From: Pseudisothecium myosuroides
Taxonomy: Eukaryota > Streptophyta > Bryopsida > Hypnales > Lembophyllaceae
Assembly (NCBI GenBank): GCA_951799445.1
Contig: OX637288.1
Span: 9,860,501 to 9,924,500, forward strand
Reading direction: 5' to 3'
Length of the DNA stretch: 64,000 bases
Positions 1-12,349 of this stretch are shown here, one piece after another. The stretch's first letter is position 1; the number at the start of each line of letters is the position of its first letter. The notes under the pieces were generated by a model, which saw only the letters and a program-made list of their open reading frames with translations, had not been told where the DNA came from and ran no database searches. A program made the translations under genes and the position numbers.

Positions 1-584
1 TTGTAGTTCCACTATTGAACAAGATATGATTTCAATCTTGCTCTGGGATGCAGTAGTTCATCAAGCCAAGACTTTACTGAGAGTGCACAATAGTGACAAT
101 ACTTCATACTCCCATATATGGGACATCTCCATTCAGGATTGAAAGTAATCCTTCATTGTGGAAGCATCTTACTTCACAATTACTGTATGGAACCCACTGT
201 TAGTAAGGTCTGTCCACCTTAGATCTGGTCACTTATCGCATTTAAGTGAAAATGTATGGAATTTGGATGAAGGAATGGATATTGTTTTGTACCAAATAGA
301 AGAGAAGGTTTGTTGAAGTGGAAGTAGAGAATTGTCACCTGAAATTGAAGAGGTGTTCACTTCTGAAGTTCATATGAGAAGAGGACCAATAATTGATAGA
401 AGGATCACCAGTCCTATTATTCCATCTCATATTGAAAATAATACATTGAACAATTTAAGGTGGATTCACAAAAAGACTAATGTTCAGTCACTTCTCTCGG
501 TGGCTTCCTTTATTAATTTACTATGCCTTCCTCGCTTCACTCATATTTCAGGTGTCCATACACAACGGATGTTCGAACCTTAAC
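1..584. other. Non-coding stretch left of the GT92 remnant
   Basis: Both strands hold only short open frames with no recognisable domain and no convincing exon boundaries. I see no repeat or RNA gene here. It may be downstream sequence of the eroded GT92 copy that follows. Confidence 0.4.
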
Positions 585-720
585 TTATTGCTGCATTCCA
601 GGCTGATTCTCTGCTCTCTCCTTTCACTTGATAGGGATGAGTGCGGCTTTAGCCAACTCAAGCTTCATCCTCTCATTACGTTCCATATGGCCAATGCTCA
701 CTCAAACAAAGATGTAACCA
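585..720 (-). pseudogene. Eroded copy of the last GT92 exon
   Basis: Read on the minus strand, this segment repeats the C-terminal part of the intact GT92 gene that ends at 896. Matching words include GHMER, KLELAKA, ENQPGMQQ and a stop at the same place (GHLER, KLELAKA, ESQPGTQQ in the intact gene). The copy has an in-frame TGA at 624-626 and loses similarity upstream of about 720. No earlier exons of a second copy are visible to the left, so this is a short partial tandem duplication. Homology is clear by eye; its age and extent are inference. Confidence 0.7.
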
Positions 721-895
721 GTAACAATCAATTCAATCACAGAGCCATTAAACAAACGATGGAGATTGAGAAAATCAGCTTTCTCGCACTGCACATTTCT
801 TGCTGCCGTGTGGTCACCCCAGTTCAGTATTGAAAGTCAGATTCTCAATGGAATGCCATCAATGCATGATCTTATTCCCCAAAGGCGGAAATCCA

Positions 896-3791
896 CTACT
901 GCTGTGTTCCAGGCTGACTCTCTGCTCTCACTTTTCGTCTGATAGGAAACCGTTTCGCTTTAGCCAGCTCAAGCTTGATCCCTTCATCCCGTTCCAAATG
1001 TCCAAGGCTGCTCTCATCCTCTATAAAGCTACACAGATTGCTGTACGGGTTCAAAACAGCATGAAAGTGAATGACTCTCGCCTCGGAAGCGTTCACGTGC
1101 ATCCCGCCTTCCATCGGGAGAGCCGCGTGGTGCACGCCCCCGAGGGTGGTGAGCTTGGTATTCGCCACCCACTTGCGCCTCCCGTGGTGATCGATGCAGA
1201 GCCAGGGGTCTTGGTTGCCGTCATTGCATTCCGGTCGGTTGTCGTGCCAGAGCATTCGTTCGATGGGGTACTGCTGCTGGGTGGGTGGTGCTGGGGCAGT
1301 GCAGTGGCCGAAGTCGGCGGGAATGTTGCCGAATGTGAGCCAGGGGAGGTCGGTGTGGGTTTTGAGCAGGCCGTCGATTGTGAGAGGAGGACGGATCTGT
1401 GGTCACAGGAGCGAAGGAATAGTTTAGTTGTAAGACGTTTAGTGATCAATGCACAACCACATAGCGTCCCTTAGCTAACTGGAATTAAGTTAGGTACTCA
1501 GTGCCCGCACTACTGAGATTCTGTCAGTTAGCATACTGGTGTTAACTTCTGCTAAAAATAAGTTTACATTTGTTTCCGATTCACTCGTACGTCTATCTAA
1601 TGTGAGACATTTTATTTAATGAGATTCTTTTTTACTGCACCAATCTTCTTGCATTCACTTTTTCAAAACCAGTCTACTAATTTGATGATAAACAATACTT
1701 ACTCATATGTTGAATGACAGGTAGGGTGCCCATCTTATTTTAGAACCCGTACTAAGTAAAGAGTTAACCCTCAAATTTTGGACAAGTAAACTAACACTGC
1801 CTGTACTAATGATTTTTAAGTGCTGAATCCCTATGCACCAAGCAAGTAGCAGTAGTAAACTACCTTGAAATATAACACTTGCAACTGTGGGCATGCAATA
1901 GATCAGTTAACACAACCAAGTTAGCTACTTGGTTGGTGCGGGCTGATATTCCAGATCATAAATCAAGGATCTAACTTCGATTCAAATACAAGTACAAAGC
2001 AGCAATGGACATAAACTATTCCAAGTTGCCACCGTCATACAGGCATTTTGTTGTACCTGTAAAAATTCGTCCAAATCGAAGAAGAAAACGAAATCTGCGA
2101 GGAATTGTGCTCTTTGCAAGCAGTCGTTGATGTACAAGAGTTGATGGAAATACCAGCTTGGATATAAGCGCTGAATATGAGGGCTCGTGAGGTCCGTTAT
2201 GTTGAGAAGCCCCGCGTCTTCGAACTCCTTGAAATGGTGCCGCTCGACATCCCACAGACCACCCACGTTGTAAAAGAAAAAGAGTGCATCACCATTCCAT
2301 AAGTAATTGTGGTACACGAGCCATGCTTTTATCCAGTCAGTTTTCACATGGCCGTGCATCGGAGGTCCACAGTAGGCATATTTGTGAGGTTTCTGAAACG
2401 CTTTGACATCCAATCGTTAGAAATCTATAATGCTAATGCCGGTTCTTGAAGCTAAGGTGACAGTGTCCAGACTTCAGAAGAGAATTAGAACCCAAATTAC
2501 TACACTTCTTGATTACCTTACAGTCTACTAAAGGATCTGGTTTATAGAAGATGTGCACAAACTTATTCTCAATGTTAAAAGGGCAATGTTGAATTTTGAA
2601 GCCTAAATTTTGAATTTATGATACTTAGAATCAATTCCAGAAAATTTGAGATACGGGAGAAGGGAAAGACTCTCTATCACATGGTGGGATTTCACAAATT
2701 AGATCCCTAAAACAAAATTACAAAGGAAAAGAATTTGGTTGTAAGTTGAAAATGAAACTTGCGTTAGCTACACGTCCAGTAATGAACGCAGCGGTTAGCA
2801 AACATAATTTGCAAGTTTGATGGATATTAATTTGCAAATTATTTTTGATAAGCATGTGCTGATTGATTTCCATTGCCTAGTCCATCATGATAATTCATAG
2901 CCTTCGCACAGGTACAGTCGTACAGGGATCAATCTACATATCTTAACCTGATGCCATTCACGAAAGAGCTACTGTGATTAGACTCCGATTATGCATTGGA
3001 GAATCCCACTTACTAAATTAATGCGGTAATCTCAAATGAATCGTTTTCAAGAGCGGCAACGAGAGACATCAAATTTAGTACGATTTTGTTCCACAGAACG
3101 CAAGGCAGGGTTAGTACGGTACCTGTTTCGGAGGCCTGAGAAAGAATTCGACGTCGCCGGTGTGCTCAACATGGACAATAGCGGGGACATTCTTTTCCCA
3201 TCGATGGTAGGTCAAAGAAACCCTAATGACAAGCGACCCGCCATTACCATCAGCACCCACTTCGTCGTCAAAAGTACAATTCACAATGGCAGGAACATAC
3301 GTCATCTTATTCTCATCAAATGGAACATAAAGCGTGCTCGCGTTTGCAACAATCGGAATCGGATTCGTACGCACTTCGCTTCCATTTGACGCCGGGTGCC
3401 ACTCGCAAGTGTGCACGACTTGTTGTCTGTCCCAGTCACGGACAACATGTGATGAGATCCCGACCACGTAGAACGTCTTCAGGGAAACCCGATACGAACT
3501 GAATTTAATGAAAGCGTAGTGCGGAATGGACGTTGGCTGAAATGCTTGTTGTTGTACTGCTCCGCTCTGTTCTTCGATTGTAGGTGAAGTAGCGGATTCA
3601 GCTACACCAGCCTCAGGCTCTACTGAGCGGGTGAAGCTGTCGTCCTTGTAATGATTAAAGGCTGCCATAGGAAATTGGAATAAGACCGACATGAGGAATG
3701 ATAAGAGTATCACTCGTGCAAATTCCGAGGATCTGTTGTTTGTCCATGGCCTGCTGGCTGGCTTACTTAATTTCCATCCATTTTCTGCCAT
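896..3791 (-). CDS. Glycosyltransferase family 92 protein (galactan beta-1,4-galactosyltransferase type)
   Basis: Three exons join in phase 0 at GT-AG introns: 3791-3123, 2392-2057 and 1396-896, giving about 501 residues, close to the length I know for plant galactan synthases (about 490-500). The start is the ATG at 3791, just before a type II membrane anchor (about residues 26-44) and a stem region, so a Golgi lumenal enzyme is expected. Exon 2 carries the GT92 core: YCGPPMHG, the GGLWDV segment and FFFDLDEF, whose DLD (about residues 329-331) is the likely metal and nucleotide-sugar binding DxD. Exon 3 carries MEGGMHVN and VIHFH near the end. The family extends beta-1,4-galactan side chains of pectin; the exact substrate here is inferred. 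I see no frameshift or internal stop. Downstream lies an eroded copy of exon 3. Confidence 0.85.
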
Positions 3792-6578
3792 TTTGAACTT
3801 TGCTATTTTAATTGATTCAGCTCACAGTTCAACATTTCCCCTGTCCTCGAACAGCAGGTCTAGAGACGAATCACGAATGTCGGACGACCTCAGAAAGTGC
3901 TACGTTGATGTGAGAGATGGCCACTCTTCTTGATTCCAGACAATTGTTGTAGACATCTCCTCATTTGATCTCGAGGACCCAGATCAAGAATGTGTTCAGT
4001 TGTGAACAATTTCCTTCTAGCATCGGTACTTCTGTGTTTCCTGTTCCATCAAGAGAGAACAATTGCAATTAGACACATGGGTATTGCCAGCCGACATAGC
4101 GCTATGATATCTTCGACAACTGATGTAACCGGAGTAAAACAGACTAACCAGAGTATTTTGAATTCGTACTTCGAAAGCTATTTCGCAATGCTTCACCTAT
4201 TTGCTGGTCGGACGACCGATACCGTTTGGAACGTTATCGTTGTTTCTCTACTTTCAGTATCTCGAGACTCCTGGAGAGACAAAGGATGGATCAATTAAGG
4301 AGGAGACTTTCTACGATTGAAGCTTCTCCTTCAGAATAAGTAGCGCATTTCTGTAACAAGAAGCACCGCATTAAAAGAGCAAAAATAGTGTCGCCATTCT
4401 AACAAGCTAGTTACTTATCGTACTGCTAGTAGGAGGAAGACTACTTTCGTATTCACAATTTTGCCCCTGCGTTAAGTTTTGCGACTCGCTTCTAGTACTT
4501 GCGCAACAGCCTCGAGTACGTCCCGGACCACTCCAAACTCCCCTCACTTCACAATCTTCACAGAAGTGGGTACTGAAGAAAAGCAAAAACAGAGATCCTT
4601 GTGCTGAATGAATTACAGTACATAAAGCTAGCCCAGGCGTGCATTGGCGTTGGCTCAAACTATGTGATAACCACGTGAGGACTGCTACTGTAGCTCAATG
4701 GCGACAATCCCGTCGATACTCAAGTGCTTCTCCCGGTGCTTCTACCGCTGATCAAGAGTAATTGGTGCGTTCAAACAGAATACGAAGTGCAGCAGCTAGA
4801 ACAATGGAAATAACCTTTGCAAGCAAAATGAAAATGAAAATGAAACAGAGACGATTGCATGTGCAGAATGAACTACTGTAAATGAAGCTCGCTGCGTGCA
4901 TTGTATGTGATGCGTCATGCACGACATGGACAACTGAAGTCTGTGATTCCTAGAGCCGAGCATTCAGGCATAGTGTCAATCAGCATTCTACGAGGTGCAA
5001 TGGGACCGAGTTACTCACCAGAGCTGATATTTCGCTACGGCAGACCAGTTTCGTGATTTAGAAGCAGCGGTAGTAGAGTGCCAAGAACTGTGTTGTAACA
5101 GTCTCTTTCATTCTGATCAGTGAAACGTATTCAATATTGCAAACCGCCTGAGTTGTTGCAACAGAGAAAAGAAACTTACCTCGAAGCAATTGCTTTCAGG
5201 CACAAACCTTTCCAACTTGGACTCGGAAACGTTTTACTTGAGTTCTTCGCAGTAGTACTTGAGTTGACAATTCGCTGAAGCTTTCGATCTGGCTCATCAT
5301 ACCATGACTGACCTGGTTTCCTAAGAGCTGCATTTTGTATTAGATTTTTTAGCCGTTGAATCAATTGCAAAGAACTATGAAGCGATCTGCGGAGGGATCA
5401 ACAAATTTCCAAAGAAATTTTTTCGTAGTTTCTTGAAATCATCTGCTACAGATCTGAGTTTTGCAGATGACCTTGGCACCAAATGGGAGATTTAGTTGAA
5501 ATGGCATACGAAATCTGACATTTTTCCATTCCATTCCTTCCTTAGCCTTAAAGTCTAGGACTAGTATAGATTTCAGATCGCATGGTCTAAACTGAAAAGC
5601 GCCAAGTTTATGGAATACCACCATTTTAATGATATATTAGTTCCAATGAGGTTGCAAGAACTTTAAGTGCAGAATGCTAGAATGTTGCATTGAAAAAATC
5701 AGTTGTTTGAATTAGAGTCTTACCACTTGAGAGAAACCATTTGGAAAGGCAATGAAGTGGAAGCGTGCCATTGATTTAGCTATTAATTTAACCCTACAAG
5801 GATGCTACAACCTAAAAGTGTTCGATGGATCATTGTAGATCATTGTAGATCATTCTAGATCATTGTAAAAATGAAGAATATATCCATTGCTCCGAAAATC
5901 AAATACCTTTGGAAGTTGTATTGTAGATAATAGAAAAAAGTTTATCCATTATTGTTAGTTTTTTAGCCACTTGGATGCAACCATGTGCAAATATATTGAC
6001 TTTGAATTCTATTTTTTTTACATTTTTCAATACTTTCCTTGTTGAAACTTTGAATAATAAAGAGTAATTGAATAGGCCGCTTCTAGATTTCCAATATTTA
6101 GCTTATCAATACTAATTCCAAAGAGTTCTTCTCTAAAAAAATTGTTAACCTTTTACCACTTGAATGCTTTTTGAATTTTTGCATATTTTTGCTTATGTCT
6201 TTGTATAAATTTACTATTAATCTCAGACAAGTTGATCAATAAAGTGATGTTGGTTTTAATATATTTAAGCATTCCTTTAATGAATGAATGAAAAGTTATT
6301 TGGAAAACACATCACTCTAACTCAATGTATTATTTAATTAATCTTTGAAGAAAACTTCAGCTATTAATACTTTTTAAAGAGATCTTGAGCATTATTAATT
6401 GATTATTTTTCAGATGTCATCCAAAAGTGATTTTCCTTTCAGAAAAATTGTTTCAACACCTTTTAATAACTGGAAACATATTGCTGATATAATATATAAA
6501 ATGAATAAATGAATGATTGTGCTCCGTCTCTTTTCCAAACAAATACACCATAAAAAAATCACCGGAAATCATTTCAAA
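3792..6578. other. GT92 upstream region, no gene recognised
   Basis: No open frame here shows a known domain. About 4551-4700 and about 4840-4960 look like a diverged tandem duplication; the shared words include a run like ATGAA(C/T)TAC(A/T)GTA and GTGCATTG. A short tandem repeat of GATCATTGTA (about four units) lies at 5828-5868. A segment near 6146-6240 resembles the left part of the TTAA element at 25911 (shared TTTGCTTAT(G/A)TCTTT), so a decayed element may lie here. A minus-strand frame at 5176-5370 is open, but I cannot assign it. Confidence 0.45.
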
Positions 6579-6761
6579 TCATATCTGCATCTCCAGGAGG
6601 TCAGAATTTCCATAAAGGAATTCCATAAAAGAGGATTGGTTCATTTGTAAGTTCTTCTCCGCGACTAGACTTGTCAGGGTCACACTGTGCGGCAGAAAGC
6701 AGTCATATATGGCAGCTCTGCTTTCTTTGAACCTTACTTTCAATCTGCCATCGCCACCCAA
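6579..6761 (-). CDS. Unassigned exon-like open frame
   Basis: The minus-strand frame begins near GGDGRLKVRF and reads as ordinary mixed-composition protein (SVTLTSLVAEKNLQMNQ) down to 6579, in a local setting that is otherwise AT-rich. I do not recognise a domain. It may be an exon of the same locus as the open frame at 7227-7550, with a MITE lying between them. It could equally be a remnant or chance reading. Confidence 0.25.
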   Translation of the reverse strand: MGGDGRLKVRFKESRAAIYDCFLPHSVTLTSLVAEKNLQMNQSSFMEFLYGNSDLLEMQI

Positions 6762-6883
6762 GTTCTGAAATGTACACCATCATTATAATTTTGTCCGCAA
6801 TGGGCTTGCTCCCATTTTGTCCGTAATGGGGTAGTTTACCTTAATAATTATTCTAGTGCTGGTCCGAAGAGCATAAATAACTG

Positions 6884-7194
6884 AAGGTAGGAGGTCCACC
6901 AAGCGCTCGGGGTCTAAAAGTGTCCACCTCTTGAAATGTATACTATTTGTACATTTTGACTTCTTCATTGCACCAACAATTTATAAGTAGTCTTCATTTC
7001 ACTGACTATTGCGTTTCAACTTCAGAAATTCATAATTAATTCTAAGAAGCTCCCAAAAATATGTAATGACTTTTGGGTTGGACGCCAGTTCCATTTGTCT
7101 TTCCAAAACATTTATTGAAAAATATTTCAAGAAGTGTAAACTCTTCAAACTAATATCAAGTTCTTAAATGGGAGCTTCATGGACCTCCTACCTT
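6884..7194. mobile_element. MITE with AAGGTAGGAGGTCCA inverted ends (copy 1 of 3)
   Basis: The ends are AAGGTAGGAGGTCCA at 6884 and its inverse TGGACCTCCTACCTT ending at 7194, a 311-bp unit. Two relatives of 317-319 bp lie at 26611 and 37581. All are non-coding. I could not find a convincing target-site duplication, so the superfamily is open. Confidence 0.75.
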
Positions 7195-7226
7195 AGCAAA
7201 TGAAGAGTCTGCTGTTGTTGGGTTGT

Positions 7227-7550
7227 TCAACCATCCAATTTCTCCATTGCCGCCATCACCACTACCGTACCGATTGAGAGCATATAAAATTCACGAACTC
7301 CACCGCACACACTTTGTGACAAGTCCCAAAGTAAATCCAAAGTTGTGACAATCCATGATTCACTTTCAGTTTCGGAAACAGGCACTCTGATCTTGACGGG
7401 AGTCAGAAAGAGAATTGAAATGGTTGGTTCTCCTTCAGGAGAAAGATTGGTATCCTTTACTCCATTCAAACTTAAGGTGACTTTTGCATCTTCAAATAAC
7501 AGAAGATTTACAGAGCAGGACATGACAAACGCCGGTGGCACCGAGATCAC
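7227..7550 (-). CDS. Unassigned exon-like open frame
   Basis: A minus-strand frame of about 107 residues with good amino-acid variety (for example LNGVKDTNLSPEGEP and VKIRVPVSETESESW). Alternating hydrophobic and polar residues suggest beta strands. The apparent ATC or ATG starts are not strong and there may be splice sites at either end. No family is recognised. A MITE sits immediately beyond its low-coordinate end. Confidence 0.3.
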   Translation of the reverse strand: MISVPPAFVMSCSVNLLLFEDAKVTLSLNGVKDTNLSPEGEPTISILFLTPVKIRVPVSETESESWIVTTLDLLWDLSQSVCGGVREFYMLSIGTVVVMAAMEKLDG

Positions 7551-8981
7551 ACAGATGGGAGCAGGTGCTTCGAATCACGAGGCTTTCATGTCATTTTGTT
7601 GGATTGTACGATGTGTTGTGTGAACTTGTGGTTCAGTGTGCTTACAAAGATGTCATGGTTTTCACAATGTTTTGAGGATCATTCTAAGTTGCGCTCTCTC
7701 CAACGGTGTCATTAACCGTAACTGAAGGTCTGCTCTCCTTTGGCGTTAAGAGTGATATTAAAAATGAAATTAGGCACATCTTTGGGCTGGGTTCATTTTG
7801 CTAACACTATCCTCAATACTAAGTGTAAAACTATACCTTAAAATCCTAATATGATGCCCTAAATTCCTTAACCTTGAATTGATAATTCATCTTATCTAAA
7901 TAGTGAAATTAGGTTGCTCTAGACTAATTTCTTGACATTCAACATTATATAAATATAGGCAGTTACTATAGAAGGATGTAGTGATGTAGGAACCATTTGT
8001 GTTGCATGGGTTGGTGCACTGATTCATGGCTCAGATTTAGAGAATGGCATATGCTTCCATCTGAACAAGCAATGAGTCATGAGCTAACTTCTTTGGTGAA
8101 GGCAACCTAATTGTTAAGGCAACCCAATTTCACTATTTAGTACAGAAGGCATGAATTGGTTTTAATTTAAAGGTAGTGAAACTGACCAAGAAGGCAATTC
8201 ATCACTACCTTACTTCCTAGTCCATAACTTTCACTCCCTAATTCCAAACTTAGAGTACAATAGCTCTTTGAAAAGATAATAATTCAATACATAAACTTAA
8301 AAAATCTCAAAACAAAATACATTTTTAACAAACAATTATAGGCGCTCAAAAATTTTGCCTTCAAACTTAATGACAATTAATCCTCTCTCATTGCATCAAG
8401 CATGACTTTCATATATAAATTCCAAATAGAGAGAATGATAGGTTTTTGGAATCACACCAAAAAGAGAAACATCCTCTCAAATTTTCATTGCAAAAATTCC
8501 AAATCCCAACACACAATACCCAAAACATACTTCGTTCTTCCACATTAACAATGAAAAGGAAGAATTCCAAAATTAACAATGAAAAGGAAGAAGAAGAGTC
8601 TCCACCTCATCCTCCACCTCATCCACCTAAGCATGTAGATTTTAGACTCTAAAATGCCATATGGATCACATTTCATCCATAGGTCATCATTCTTCGATCT
8701 CCCCATAACTCTAAGTATCCATATCCCCTACGTAACATTCTAAACCTCTTAAAATCTAAAAGATTCGTTATAGTACTAATGCTTACAACTAATTTAGGTG
8801 TGCACATCTAGGTATTGATCCAAAATTTGAACAAGAATTTGAAATGACTGCTATAAGTTATGTAGATGCCATCGATATGAATTCCAATTCTTGTATACAG
8901 AATCATCAATCTTACTTCACTTGTGCCATATCTTCACGGAATAATATGGCAAAGTATGATGAGGTTTCTATGGGAGGATTT
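7551..8981. other. AT-rich stretch with one small open frame
   Basis: No gene is recognised. A plus-strand frame at 8446-8652 (68 residues, Lys- and Glu-rich, ending in a His-Pro tract) follows a TATAAA-like motif near 8411 and contains a short direct duplication of AACAATGAAAAGGAAGAA. It could be a small gene or chance; nothing supports a function. Confidence 0.35.
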
Positions 8982-9284
8982 GTTACAGCACTAGAAGAGA
9001 TTTGGGCTTCTAAAAGCCCGCGAGTTCCCGGACTGTGGAAACTCTGCAGGACTGCTGTGACGCTGCCGCATGGCCAGTCTGACGTGGCCAAGCAACTACC
9101 ACGTCATTTTTTTTATTTTTTTATTTTATTTTATTTTTATTTTTATTTTTTTAGTATTCTTTTAACATTTTAATAAAAAAAAAAAAAATTAATATTTTTT
9201 TTTTCTAACAACAGAGGCTGGTTCCAAGCATTGGGAACAACCCTGAAACGGTCTTCCAGAGGCTCAGATCTCCTCTCATGTTAC
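8982..9284. mobile_element. MITE with long imperfect inverted ends (family I, copy 1)
   Basis: The left end GTTACAGCACTAGAAGAGAT and the inverse of the right end (GTAACATGAGAGGAGATC) pair over about 35 bp. Inside are a TGACGTGG...CCACGTCA inverted motif and long T- and A-rich runs (9104-9205). A second copy with the same architecture lies at 40784-41082. No coding capacity. Superfamily not decided because no clear target duplication is seen. Confidence 0.6.
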
Positions 9285-10967
9285 GTGATTTAACCATAGA
9301 GATGACAAATAACTTCAACCAAAATTGCATGATATTATTACTATTACCCATAGATTGATAATTCTTACGCTAGTATAATCAAAATACCTCAATAAAAATA
9401 CAAAATATCAAAGCACACTCTAATAATATTTAAGTTTTAGTCTCCATTTGTTGGGCCTCGTGTTGTTAATATATATTGTTATTTTCATTTGAGTGAAAGA
9501 TGTGAGACTTTTGGTATCTTCTCTGATTCTAAAGTTGTGACCAATTTAACTTTCATACTACAACAAGAAATCTATCAATGAACTCTTTTGATGAGACTAA
9601 TCAATCGAGTGTATTATTGTGCATCGGGGAGATGCATGAGATGAATCCAACATTCTTAGTTTGTGGAATTAATCAACCAATGTTAATTCTTTTAAATTGA
9701 TAGCATTTTGTGCACCATATTTACATGAATGTAAATTCTTGGATATGCAAATTAATATGCAAAGGTCAATTCATCCACGACATTGTACATTGCTTAGTTA
9801 GATTTTTAACCTATATCAATCCCTTCTTTGCTACCAAAATCATTTCATTTCATTTTCTTCCTTTTTAAGTGTCCACCATGCCATTTTAGTAGAATTGCAC
9901 CAATTAATCATAATGGATGTTATTTGCTAGACACAAATATTAAATTTTGAAAAGAATTAAAACTATAAATTTGGTGATTTATTAAGACTAATAAGCCTCA
10001 TGTGTGTCAATTGCATTGCTTTATGGTAACCACACCTAAAATGGACCTAATAAGCTCTGTGGCATATCCAATGTGCTGTAAAAAATTATTAACATTTTTT
10101 CCACATTGCTAAAGGACTATGAATCAAATTGAAAGCAGTTTCATAATTTTTGGATGAATTGGGAATTAGTTACAAATTTTTAGAGATTCAAGATGTAGGA
10201 TGCTAAAAGTTTCATGTAGGTGATGCTAAAATAAATTTGATGTGTACATATGAAGAAATGATAGTAGAGAGAAGTTAAAACAACATAAAGTGCATCCAAA
10301 ATGGACCACTTGTAAAGTTTTCACCTTCACAATTCTATTGATAGAGTTGCATACTACTAAAGATTCGCCTAATATTTGTCCTTGGCATGAGCATTGTTTT
10401 CAATATCCTCCCTATTTATTTTCCATTCATAAATAGGAGTCATTTGGAGGAGTGGTCCATTTTAGGTGTAGTTACTTCATAACACAACCGTGAAACTAGC
10501 TACGAAACACAATATTGAATTTTTGTACAAAATTGAAATCAAATGAATTTGATAAGCCTCACATGTGTCATACATTAGGGGTGTTCACATAGACACATAG
10601 TAGATGGCATCCAATTTCTTAGTAGAACATATCACTTTTAATCTAGTTAACAAATTTGGAATGATATAGCCCCATGTAACCCTAGACTTTTAACAAAACC
10701 AAAAAGTGGTTGATGTCTAGTCAAGAGTATATAGTCCCATTTGAGAGCTCTAGTATCTAGGAAAACATGTTTCTTCAAAGGACGAAGTAGACTAACCTCC
10801 CTTGCTCACACAAATCCTTGCTTCAAGACTCTACTCTTGGGCCTTTAACAATCATAAGACAGACATCACTAACTCACTAGAGTTGTACTGTACAGGTACA
10901 GAAAGAGCAAGAATTGTAATACAACAAACAACATCAGAAATAATGGCGACTTTAAATTTTATGAGCT
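9285..10967. other. AT-rich region containing a TIR element
   Basis: Apart from the inverted-repeat element at 10021-10483 I see no gene. The words AATAAGCCTCATGTGTGTC (near 9989) and GATAAGCCTCACATGTGTC (near 10549) form a diverged direct repeat either side of that element, so a local duplication may predate it. Confidence 0.4.
10021..10483. mobile_element. Probable MITE with inverted ends
   Basis: The left end TTATGGTAACCACACC followed by TAAAATGGACC is matched in inverse at 10455-10483 (GGTCCATTTTA then GGTGTAGTTACTTCATAA). This gives about 28 bp of imperfect terminal inverted repeat on a 463-bp non-coding unit. A further GGACCA-type word occurs near 10300. No target duplication established. 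Confidence 0.5.
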
Positions 10968-11190
10968 TCAGCTAGCAGCGACCTGAAAAAGTTGCTCTTT
11001 CGACGTCAACGCAGCTTCAAACCGTTGCTTTCCCAAAGAGTGATGATGCTTCTTCTTGTGCCGCCGTTCCTTCTTACTGCTGGCTGCTGCTCGGCGGGGG
11101 CGAGGACGCTGTTCCTGTCGAATTTGTCTCAAGCTTGACCGGCGATGCGTAATGAGAGGGCTTGGGGGAAGACGACGGGAGTGGCATCCT
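10968..11190 (-). CDS. Possible terminal exon of a basic protein
   Basis: On the minus strand a GC-rich open frame follows an acceptor-like TTAAG near 11190 and runs to a TGA at 10968-10970. It encodes a very basic, nuclear-signal-like stretch (RRAAASSKKERRHKKKHHH) followed by a mixed tail (KQRFEAALTSKEQLFQ). The composition contrasts with the AT-rich surroundings, which is the main support. Another frame on the same strand starts with ATG near 11188 but stops after about 36 codons. No family recognised. Confidence 0.35.
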
Positions 11191-12349
11191 TAACTCACAA
11201 CAACTTGAGCAGCGTTTCTCATCATTTCCCTACTCAATCCACTCTCCTCACTCCCTCACTCCAATCATGTACAAAATCGATATGCACAAGGCCGGGCTCC
11301 GACACAACAGATACACCGACTGCCGCTCGCTCTCACTCGTGAAACTTGAAACTTCCTTCGAAGAGAACTACTTCCCTGGAAAAGAAAATTTGAAAAAAAA
11401 CGAAAACCCACTCAGGAGAAACGGAAATCAATCTGCTGCGAGGAAATCAAACTCCGCATAACTTACGGGAAGCTGGCATCGAAGGGAATTTTTTTTACAG
11501 AATGACGAAGAGCGAGCAGCTGAAGACTGACGGGTTCCAACTCCGCCAGCTCATCTAGGCCAGGTGGACTCAGCGCTACCCAGGTGGATTGGGCGGGCCC
11601 CACCAAGTAAGATTCATTGATCGAAGTTCGAATTTTTTTTTGGTTTTCTGGTGCCAGATTGCACCAGAAAAAATAATCTGGCTATAAAATGCCTAAAAAA
11701 ATGGCAAAAAACTTGGATGAAATCACCAAAAAAACTTCAAATTAAAAGAAATCTTGGATGAAATCGCCAAATTTTTGATGAAAACCATATCATAGACATG
11801 TGATATGTGCTAATGTGATATTTACTATCCAATATGTGGATGAATGTTGAAATTTGGAGCACCACTATAACATTTTAAATCGCCACTTTGGCACTTCTTA
11901 AAAAATGAAAAAAAAAGCCCTGGATCGAACGCCTCGACGATCGGTGCTGCGGTGACGTGTTTGCGCCTGGACCCACATAGATGGATGAATTTTTGAGTTG
12001 GCATTTGGATGATGATGAAGGTTCATTCAAAGTGTTCTTCGCCATAGCCAGATTAGGGTTTGGAGCTTTGAGGCAGCTGCCGTAAGCTTAGTTGCGAATT
12101 GTGGCTAATCGCACGGAGTCATCCGCTTGGAGCGTGCACGGCGCGAATCTTCAAAGCCTTTGGTGATTCCTCTTAACTGACTCCATTGCTGCTCAATGTT
12201 TTGTGCGTTCACCTGGCGTTGTGTTGTTTGTGGTACGCCCTTAAGAGTCTTGCTCGATTTTCCTCCCTTGTGATTGTTGTTGGATCTGCCATAATCCCCT
12301 TATGGTTGTTGCTTGTTGCTGGATTTGTATGCAGTGCAGGCTTGGGAAG
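11191..12349. other. Intergenic, GC-rich then AT-rich
   Basis: About 11200-11580 is GC-rich and may hold 5' sequence of the minus-strand exon at 10968. After 11640 it becomes A-rich with diverged direct repeats of the word TTGGATGAAATC(A/G)CCAA (near 11714 and 11753). No gene recognised. Confidence 0.4.

Noticed and set aside
1093..1449. Minus-strand frame rich in Ser, Thr and Pro within the GT92 exon 3 region
   Set aside because: Out of frame with the spliced GT92 product; its composition follows from the GC-rich exon.
800..1474. A 224-residue plus-strand frame over the GT92 last exon
   Set aside because: It is antisense to a well-supported exon with GT92 motifs and clean splice sites.
11145..11461. 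Two overlapping plus-strand frames of 65 and 99 residues
   Set aside because: Low-information Ser/Thr- and Lys/Asn-rich readings in a region better explained as upstream of a minus-strand exon; no domain.
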